Below the pieces are notes generated by a model. That model saw only the letters and a list, made by a program, of their open reading frames with translations, was not told where the DNA came from and did not search any database. A DNA stretch of 11,410 nt from CAYZXU01 sp964482535 (GTDB lineage Bacteria > Desulfobacterota > Desulfobacteria > Desulfobacterales > BuS5). Below are positions 6,482-11,410 of the stretch, one piece after another; within the stretch, counting starts at the first letter, position 1, and each line of letters opens with the position of its first letter. The position numbers were made by a program, and so were the translations under genes. Location of the stretch: assembly GCA_964482535.1 (NCBI GenBank), contig CAYZXU010000078.1:1-11410 (forward strand), in the 5' to 3' direction.

Positions 6482-8092
6482 TTATTTAAGAATATGAGGC
6501 GTAATAAATATCAGCACCTCTTCCATATCATTAGTATCTTTTTTTCCTTTAAACAGCCAGCCCACAAAGGGTATATCTTTAAGAAAAGGGATGCCGTATT
6601 TCGTGTTTGTGGATGTTTCTTTGCTCAAGCCGCCTATAACGGTTGTCTGTCCGTCAAGAAGAACTATATTGGTTTCAGCGTTTTTGGTAATAATAGTGGG
6701 ATTTCCTGCAACTGTTTTTGAAAAATCAAGTTCATCTTTATGTGTTTCTATCTTTAATTTTAATCTGTTTCCGTTAATCACATGGGGTGTTACTTTCAGG
6801 CTCAACACTGCTTTTTTAAATTCAATCTTTACTTCATTATCCTCGACAGTTTGAAATGGCACATCTTTACCGCTTTCAATGGTTGCTTCATGGTTATCAA
6901 GGGTTGTTATTGAAGGGCTTGAAAGAATATTCAGGCAGCCCTCTGTTTGAAGCGCCGTAAGCTCCATATTTAAATCAAGACGATCTCCTATAAAACCGAA
7001 TTTCAAGAGCCCATCAAGAGGATTAATATCAAAGTCGCTTTCATATCCAACCTTTGGATTAACGCTCCCGCTTGTCGCCACAGCTTTGCCCGCATTATAG
7101 TTCCAGGCGCTTGGAACGAAATCTCCCCATGATCCGTGTTCACGATATTTTCCGCCCCACTGTATCCCCAGTTCCTTTGCAGTTTCACTGTTTGTCTCCA
7201 CAATATGCGCTTCAATAAGTATTTGATGTATGGGACTGTCAAGTTCTTCAATTAAGGATAGAAGTCTGTTTAAATCAGAGGATACTGCCTGAATCATTAA
7301 GGAATTGGTGTGAAGATCCACTAAAATTGAACTGCGCATTTCTGTATTTTTTGCATCTTTTTCTAAAACCGGATTATCAGCGCCTGCCCTGCTGTTTTTT
7401 AAAAATTCCCACAGGTTTTTTCTTAGTTTAACAGGATCGGCATAGTCTATATGAACTACTCTGGTTATAAGGGGTTCAGCCATCTCTTCTCTTGCCTCTA
7501 TGGCTTTTATCTTAAGATCATGCTCCTTTTTTCTGGAGAGTTTATCCTGGGCTGCTTCCATAAGTTTTAAATCATTATTTATATCCTCAACGGTCATAAT
7601 CCGGATGATGTCCCCCACCCATGCATAAGTCAAACCATTGGAACGTAAAACCGCCGTAAACACCTGATTCCATGGGGCCTGTTCTATATTTATATTTGCA
7701 AGACCTTCAACTTTATCATTAATTAATATGTTTAAATTAGCTGCCCTGGCAAGAGATCTCAATAAAACTGCAATCTCTACATTATACATCTTTATTGACA
7801 GCTTGTCTGTGGGAAGCGGTTTTTCAGGAATTTTACAGACCTTTTTTTTCTTTGCGCGCGCTTTTTTTTCTTTAACAGAAACTATTTTTTCTTTTTTTTG
7901 CTGTTTCTGTTTGTCAACAGTTGCCCCTAACGTAGACCCGGCCTTTGATTTTTCAGCCATCGCCTTCCACTTTTCAAAAAAAAGATTTTTTTTTACATTT
8001 CTTTTTTCGTTGCATCCTGAAAACAGAGAAACAGAAAATGTAATAAAAATAATCCAAAAAACAATTTTAGTATAACGGTGCATATTTCTCAT
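6482..8092 (-). CDS. mshL: Outer-membrane lipoprotein secretin, MshL/PilQ-type
   Basis: This secretin has 536 residues and forms the outer-membrane pore for the pilus. The N-terminus carries a lipoprotein signal (helix about 9-23, lipobox FSGC with Cys27). Residues 28-97 are an unusual lysine-rich linker with 22 Lys. An STN/N0 domain follows at about 97-167 (LSIKMYNVEIAVLLRSLARA, APWNQVFTAVLRSNGLTYAW), then a short helical stretch, one N1 domain at about 206-293 (ITRVVHIDYADP, SILVDLHTNSLMIQA) and the secretin barrel domain to the end. The barrel ends in the family signature: VLLDGQTTVIGGL, GIPFLKDIPFVGWLF and EEVLIFITPHIL. No AMIN domains are present, so it is shorter than typical PilQ (about 700 or more) and close to MshL. 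The ATG has CAGG 8 nt upstream; a second Met at residue 4 is possible. It overlaps the PilP-like gene by 26 bp. Confidence 0.9.
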   Translation of the reverse strand: MRNMHRYTKIVFWIIFITFSVSLFSGCNEKRNVKKNLFFEKWKAMAEKSKAGSTLGATVDKQKQQKKEKIVSVKEKKARAKKKKVCKIPEKPLPTDKLSIKMYNVEIAVLLRSLARAANLNILINDKVEGLANINIEQAPWNQVFTAVLRSNGLTYAWVGDIIRIMTVEDINNDLKLMEAAQDKLSRKKEHDLKIKAIEAREEMAEPLITRVVHIDYADPVKLRKNLWEFLKNSRAGADNPVLEKDAKNTEMRSSILVDLHTNSLMIQAVSSDLNRLLSLIEELDSPIHQILIEAHIVETNSETAKELGIQWGGKYREHGSWGDFVPSAWNYNAGKAVATSGSVNPKVGYESDFDINPLDGLLKFGFIGDRLDLNMELTALQTEGCLNILSSPSITTLDNHEATIESGKDVPFQTVEDNEVKIEFKKAVLSLKVTPHVINGNRLKLKIETHKDELDFSKTVAGNPTIITKNAETNIVLLDGQTTVIGGLSKETSTNTKYGIPFLKDIPFVGWLFKGKKDTNDMEEVLIFITPHILK

Positions 8093-8675
8093 TTTTTTTA
8101 CCTGTTTTATCCGATAAAGTTCTGTCTGTCTCTTCTAACGGAAGTATGATTTTTATTTTTCCGGCGGAACCTGCAACGACCTGAATTGAAGAAATACTTT
8201 TTATAATATAATCGGTCTGAACTATTGTGTCTCCCACCACATATTCCATGCCGTTAATTATTGCCATTTTTTTGCGACCAACGGCAATATAGCCTGAATA
8301 TGCCGGCCTGTTTTCAAAGGACAGTACCTGATCAATTTTTTCCTTAATCTTTATATTTAAGGGTAGATCAGATTTAGCAAAGGGGTTTTTTACCCAGGCA
8401 GTTTCAGCCTTTTTAATTATATACATATCTTTTTTTGAATTATCCAGGGCAACAATCTTTGTAATCACATCAGTCACAAAAGAGTCAGCATCTGTTTTGC
8501 CCTGTTTTTGAAAACCGGATTTTTGTAAATTTGGTTTTTTAAAATCAGCCCCTGAAAATGTTTCCACAACTCTTGTGGAATTTTTTTTCGGAACTGAAGC
8601 AAAAAAGAAATTGTAGACCCCGTAAATAAGCGCTACAATGGCCATAACAACTAATATTTTTTCTCGTTTCGCCAT
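8067..8675 (-). CDS. PilP/GspC-like periplasmic linker to the secretin (MshK position)
   Basis: The protein has 202 residues. A membrane helix at about 7-25 (ILVVMAIVALIYGVYNFFF) is followed by a long polar linker, the short motif WVKNPF at 94-99, and a compact beta domain at about 125-180 (GYIAVGRKKMAIINGMEYVVGDTI ... KIKIILPL). That domain has the pattern of the PilP/GspC homology region, which binds the N0 domain of the secretin. Unlike classical PilP there is no lipobox, so it appears anchored by a helix, as GspC is. Its last 26 bp overlap the start of the secretin gene, suggesting translational coupling, and its partner would be that secretin. It starts 14 bp after pilO; the Shine-Dalgarno is weak. 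Identity as PilP-like is supported by the domain pattern and position; MshK equivalence is inference. Confidence 0.75.
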   Translation of the reverse strand: MAKREKILVVMAIVALIYGVYNFFFASVPKKNSTRVVETFSGADFKKPNLQKSGFQKQGKTDADSFVTDVITKIVALDNSKKDMYIIKKAETAWVKNPFAKSDLPLNIKIKEKIDQVLSFENRPAYSGYIAVGRKKMAIINGMEYVVGDTIVQTDYIIKSISSIQVVAGSAGKIKIILPLEETDRTLSDKTGKKNEKYAPLY

Positions 8676-8689
8676 AATTATAATTACTT

Positions 8690-9232
8690 CTACTGCCTCT
8701 CTAACCAGATATCAAAATCAAATTCAAGGTCTGATGCATCCTGCACTTTTCTGATCCGGAAGCGTTCTAAATGCTTATAATAAGGAATCTCGGCAATTTT
8801 AATCATAAATTTTCTGAAATTTAAAAATTCACCCTTAACCACGATCTTTATTTTTAACAGCCCTGAATCATCAATAAATGATTCCACGTCCGGTATTATA
8901 TCTTTAAGTTCAAGACTTGCCTCATCTGCTATTTTTTGAAATAATAATGTTATTCTGTTAGGGTCAGCATTCACAAGCTTTGATGTTTCCGGCATGGGAA
9001 GAGATTCTATATCTTTTACTCCGGTCTTTTTTGCAAGATCCCTGTAAACAGGAAATAGAATCTTTTGTTCCTCTATACTGGAATTCAAACTGATTATATT
9101 TTTATCAAGGTCTTTTTCCGTTAAATAATGCGGATAAATTACAAGCAGTATAAAGATAAAAATTATTACTGTATATATAATCGCATATGTTATTGTGCGT
9201 GAGGGTATTTTAATGGTTTTCATTGGATTCAT
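8690..9232 (-). CDS. pilO: Type IV pilus inner-membrane alignment protein PilO (MshJ-like)
   Basis: This 180-residue bitopic protein has the PilO layout: a short cytoplasmic N-terminus, one membrane helix at about 14-34 (TYAIIYTVIIFIFILLVIY), a coiled-coil stretch at about 37-65 (EKDLDKNIISLNSSIEEQK) and a ferredoxin-like periplasmic domain (DPNRITLLFQKIADEASLEL, then KIKIVVKGEFLNFRKFMIKIAEIPYY, typical of PilO). PilO pairs with PilN through the coiled coils and helps connect to PilP and the secretin. The first ATG is taken; an AAGG lies 11 nt upstream and a second Met at residue 4 has no better site. It sits 30 bp after the PilM-PilN gene and 14 bp before the PilP-like gene, which fits the conserved MNOP order. 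Length is slightly below the usual 190-210 residues. Confidence 0.85.
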   Translation of the reverse strand: MNPMKTIKIPSRTITYAIIYTVIIFIFILLVIYPHYLTEKDLDKNIISLNSSIEEQKILFPVYRDLAKKTGVKDIESLPMPETSKLVNADPNRITLLFQKIADEASLELKDIIPDVESFIDDSGLLKIKIVVKGEFLNFRKFMIKIAEIPYYKHLERFRIRKVQDASDLEFDFDIWLERQ

Positions 9233-9262
9233 AATTATTACAGCCTTAAGATAGCCATGCCG

Positions 9263-11164
9263 CTAAACTAATTTCAAATGTGCAGTAAAGCATAATACTT
9301 CCCGACCTTCATAAAATTCAAATGATTTTTTTTGTATATAAGGCTCTTCAAATAATAATGATTTTTTCAGACCAAACATATATCCTGTCAAAGTGGCTTC
9401 AAAATCAAGGCGATCCCCAAATATAATCCCTTCCAAAATTACTTTGCTCTCTTTTTGCTTATCATTATTTTTTTTATCTGAAGTCCTGACTTCTCCAAAT
9501 TCAGCGCTGATATCAAGCAGACGTATATTTAGAGGGGTAATTTCGGATATTTCACTGATTACAGCCATCCCAAGATATTTTTTTCCATAGCTGTCTAAAA
9601 TTTTGTTTACAGATGTTGTCCTGGCTGCCACATTAAGCAGCATCTGCCGGTTAACAATGGGTTTATAAGCTTCAAGCTGTCTCTCAAGGTCTGCTTTTTG
9701 CTCTTTTTTTTCATCAACCAGACTTTTTTGCCATAAAAACAAAGCCATACAACAAACTAAAATTATTTGAAAACAAACAAATGCTGTTCGATTAATCTTG
9801 TTGAATATAACAGCTTGCCCCTTGTCTTTGTATGTAAAGATAAAATTGGGGGTATATGAATTATTAGAAAGAGCCATGCCCATGGCAGGAAGGAAGGAAT
9901 CTCTTTCCAGTACAGATTCTGACACGGAAAATTTTTCCATACCAAGCCATTCTCTTGAAAACGGGTCAACCACCTCAACAGGTAAATCAAGCTTTTCCAT
10001 TATATACTCAACTATCTTGCTATTTACACATAATCTCCCCGAAATATATATTTTTCCAACGCCTGTCTTTCCGAATTGAATATAAAAATGTCTTATTGTT
10101 CTTTCCACCTGATTAACAAGTCTTTCAAGGGAGGGAAGAATTATTTCGAATACTTCATTATTATCTAAATAAATTTCTGCATTATCAGTTTTATTAAGTG
10201 AAGACAGGGTGGGATTATTTATAAAGTTAAAAAAAAGTTCTTTTGCCCTGTTTTTGTTATTAACCCTGTCTTTTTTATTAACCCTGTCTTTTTTATTAGC
10301 ATGGTCTTTTTCAGGACTTGAGTCTAACTCAACACGCTTTGAAATCTCCTGCCTGACAGCTTCGACCATACTCTTTATTCCAGCCTTAATCCCTCTTTCC
10401 AGCACAAGATTTCCATTTGAAAAAAATGTTATTCTTGACCAGTCCTTGCCTATAAAGAGGTTGCAGATATTATTCTTTTTTTCAAGCCATTCCGATCTCA
10501 ACATATTCTGTATTGCAAAGGGAACTATGGAAACACCTGTAAGAGGGTAGCCGCTTTTTGCAAAAACGTCTTGTAGTTCTTTCACATCCTTTTTTAAAAC
10601 AGAGTAAGCCATGATTTCTATTTTTTTTACACTGTTTTCTGTTATATTATTTAATATATCAAAATCAAAGATTTCCTCTTTTTCATCAAAGCCAGCCTTT
10701 TTTTTAAAAGTCCAGTATACTGCATTTGCAATATGTTTCTTTGGGACAGCTGGTATTTTTAAATAGCGCAGTTCCACTCTGTCAGAAGAAAAAGCAGACC
10801 AGATCTCTATTTTTTTTTTAGAATTACTGCAAAAATAAGATAGGGCAGAACTTAATATTTTATCAAATTGAGGGCTTTTTATCGAGGCACCTTCTTTAAA
10901 AGGCACTTCAATATAATCGAGCAATTCATGTTTTTTTTCAGACAACCGGTTTACTTTAACTATCTTTAAATTGTCAGATTCAATGGAAACTCCAACAACT
11001 ATATCTTTTTTAAAAGCCAGTCTCTTATTTAAAAATGATTTTTTTTTATCGTCTTTATATAATTTTACAGGAGAGATATTTTGGATGTCGCCGCCGGATT
11101 TCTTATTGTCCCGAATCAAATCCAGAAGCTTTTCAGTTGAAGAAATTTCATCGTGTTTAGCCAA
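9263..11164 (-). CDS. PilM-PilN fusion, GspL/MshI-like pilus assembly protein
   Basis: This 633-residue protein joins a cytoplasmic actin-like PilM part and a membrane-anchored PilN part in one chain, as GspL of type II secretion does. Residues 1-53 are a charged leader. Residues about 54-405 read as PilM (start GVSIESDNLKIVKV, sheet IYISGR at 372-377, then LPVEVVDPF). One membrane helix follows at about 460-478 (TAFVCF...ALFLW), then a short coiled coil to about 510 and a PilN/GspL-like periplasmic region to the end. The usual PilM phosphate motifs are poorly kept, so nucleotide binding is doubtful. Residues 284-308 hold a KDRVNK-type hexapeptide repeat. The ATG has a good Shine-Dalgarno (GGAG, 7 nt upstream). 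It is the first gene of the operon, 30 bp before pilO. Expected role: inner-membrane alignment complex linking the cytoplasmic motor to the secretin. The family is clear; the msh-type assignment rests on gene order. Confidence 0.82.
   Translation of the reverse strand: MAKHDEISSTEKLLDLIRDNKKSGGDIQNISPVKLYKDDKKKSFLNKRLAFKKDIVVGVSIESDNLKIVKVNRLSEKKHELLDYIEVPFKEGASIKSPQFDKILSSALSYFCSNSKKKIEIWSAFSSDRVELRYLKIPAVPKKHIANAVYWTFKKKAGFDEKEEIFDFDILNNITENSVKKIEIMAYSVLKKDVKELQDVFAKSGYPLTGVSIVPFAIQNMLRSEWLEKKNNICNLFIGKDWSRITFFSNGNLVLERGIKAGIKSMVEAVRQEISKRVELDSSPEKDHANKKDRVNKKDRVNNKNRAKELFFNFINNPTLSSLNKTDNAEIYLDNNEVFEIILPSLERLVNQVERTIRHFYIQFGKTGVGKIYISGRLCVNSKIVEYIMEKLDLPVEVVDPFSREWLGMEKFSVSESVLERDSFLPAMGMALSNNSYTPNFIFTYKDKGQAVIFNKINRTAFVCFQIILVCCMALFLWQKSLVDEKKEQKADLERQLEAYKPIVNRQMLLNVAARTTSVNKILDSYGKKYLGMAVISEISEITPLNIRLLDISAEFGEVRTSDKKNNDKQKESKVILEGIIFGDRLDFEATLTGYMFGLKKSLLFEEPYIQKKSFEFYEGREVLCFTAHLKLV
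10243..10314 (-). repeat. 18-bp coding repeat giving hexapeptide repeats in the PilM-PilN fusion
   Basis: Two identical 18-bp units (10261-10278 and 10279-10296) are flanked by diverged units at 10243-10260 and 10297-10314. In frame they encode a run of lysine-rich hexapeptides (KDHANK, KDRVNK, KDRVNN, KNRAKE) at residues about 284-308. Being a multiple of three, the array can expand or shrink without breaking the frame. Confidence 0.85.
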
Positions 11165-11251
11165 GGCAATTCTCCGTTAATATAAATCCTACAAAAACCG
11201 CTCTGTTATGCATTTAAAGTTTAGCCAAACATATTAAAACAAATGACAATC

Positions 11252-11268
11252 AATACTTTTTAAGTATT
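11252..11268. promoter_or_regulatory. Perfect palindrome in the operon leader, possible operator
   Basis: AATACTT (11252-11258) and AAGTATT (11262-11268) form a perfect 7-bp inverted repeat around TTT, about 90 bp upstream of the first ATG. It lies where transcription from the weak promoter-like sequence at 11270-11298 would begin. Such sites arise by chance in AT-rich DNA, so regulator binding is only a suggestion. Confidence 0.3.
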
Positions 11269-11269
11269 C

Positions 11270-11298
11270 TATTTAAATTAATTTATAAGTTTAATCAA
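11270..11298 (-). promoter_or_regulatory. Weak sigma-70-like promoter candidate for the pilus operon
   Basis: On the minus strand TTGATT (11298-11293) is followed after 17 nt by TAAATA (11275-11270). The -35 box is fair and the -10 box is poor. The region is very AT-rich, so the match may be chance. No sigma-54 -24/-12 pair with correct spacing was found in 11165-11410; the nearest (TTGGC ... TGC near 11208-11229) has 13 instead of 10 nt between GG and GC. Confidence 0.2.
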
Positions 11299-11372
11299 TA
11301 AAAAAGTAGCTGTTAAAAACAAATATTGATTCAGATGGTAAAAAATATTCTTCTTAAATATCCTTGAACTAT

Positions 11373-11410
11373 AAAAAAAGCCGGAGTATAGTATAAAAAA
11401 AGGTATGCTC
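11373..11410 (-). terminator. Possible intrinsic terminator of an upstream gene, at window edge
   Basis: On the minus strand GAGCATA (11410-11404) can pair with TATACTC (11390-11384) with one mismatch, followed by CGGC and a run of seven T (11379-11373). The stem is weak, the loop is 13 nt and it touches the window edge, so it cannot be judged fully. If real, it separates this operon from whatever lies upstream. Confidence 0.2.

Noticed and set aside
9263..11164. Type II secretion operon (gspL-gspM-gspC-gspD-gspE-gspF)
   Set aside because: The secretin has only N0 and a single N1 instead of the multiple N1 repeats of GspD, and PilO-like protein, ExeA-like ATPase and MshEN motif in this order fit MSHA/T4aP better. 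No GspG-K genes are visible, so the distinction rests on these features.
1019..11180. Numerous plus-strand frames of 60-120 residues opposite the eight genes
   Set aside because: All lie antisense to genes with strong family motifs, lack good ribosome-binding sites and have no recognisable domains.
11165..11410. Sigma-54 promoter driving the pilus operon through its own activator
   Set aside because: No GG-N10-GC pair was found on the minus strand; the closest has 13 nt between the elements.

Overview
The window is a single block of eight genes, all on the minus strand, so transcription runs from about 11,200 down to 412. It encodes most of the envelope-spanning machine of a type IV pilus of the MSHA / type IVa kind. 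In transcription order the genes are: a 633-residue PilM-PilN fusion (GspL/MshI-like), PilO, a PilP/GspC-like protein, a short lipoprotein secretin (MshL-like), an ExeA/MshM-like ATPase with a LysM domain, the GspE/PilB-type extension ATPase with an MshEN domain, the GspF/PilC-type platform protein, and a membrane-anchored sigma-54 activator. Spacers are short (14 to 48 bp) and one pair overlaps by 26 bp, so an operon is likely. The order matches the mshI-J-K-L-M-(N)-E-G order known from Vibrio/Shewanella MSHA loci, with mshN not seen. No pilin, prepilin peptidase or PilT retraction ATPase gene lies in the window; they could be just outside it or elsewhere.

Organism: an outer membrane is certain from the secretin. 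The strongly AT-rich sequence, lysine-rich proteins, the HAMP-type sigma-54 activator and the kinds of intergenic repeat suggest Desulfobacterota (sulfate-reducer-like deltaproteobacteria). This is an inference from style, not from a marker gene.

Layout from left to right: 1-411 is non-coding and repeat-rich. It holds a small hairpin, a heptamer tandem repeat, and three copies of a GGTGGATT/AATCCACC palindrome, two of them within an 87-bp tandem duplication. Then come the sigma-54 activator (412-1797), platform protein (1846-3066), extension ATPase (3090-4793), LysM-ATPase (4830-6437), secretin (6482-8092), PilP-like (8067-8675), PilO (8690-9232) and PilM-PilN (9263-11164). The stretch 11165-11410 is the AT-rich leader of the operon.

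How they work together (family knowledge): the PilM-N fusion with PilO and the PilP-like protein forms the inner-membrane alignment complex. The PilP-like protein should contact the N0 domain of the secretin, which forms the outer-membrane pore. The LysM ATPase probably helps seat the secretin in peptidoglycan. The extension ATPase, possibly switched by cyclic di-GMP, turns the GspF-type platform to polymerise pilins. The sigma-54 activator may control pilin or other genes outside the window; no -24/-12 promoter was found in the operon leader.

Most notable points: the PilM-PilN fusion with degenerate actin-type nucleotide loops and a hexapeptide repeat insertion, the asymmetric MshEN motif, the HAMP-coupled sigma-54 activator without an input domain, and heptamer repeats that occupy two spacers exactly where a Shine-Dalgarno would be expected.
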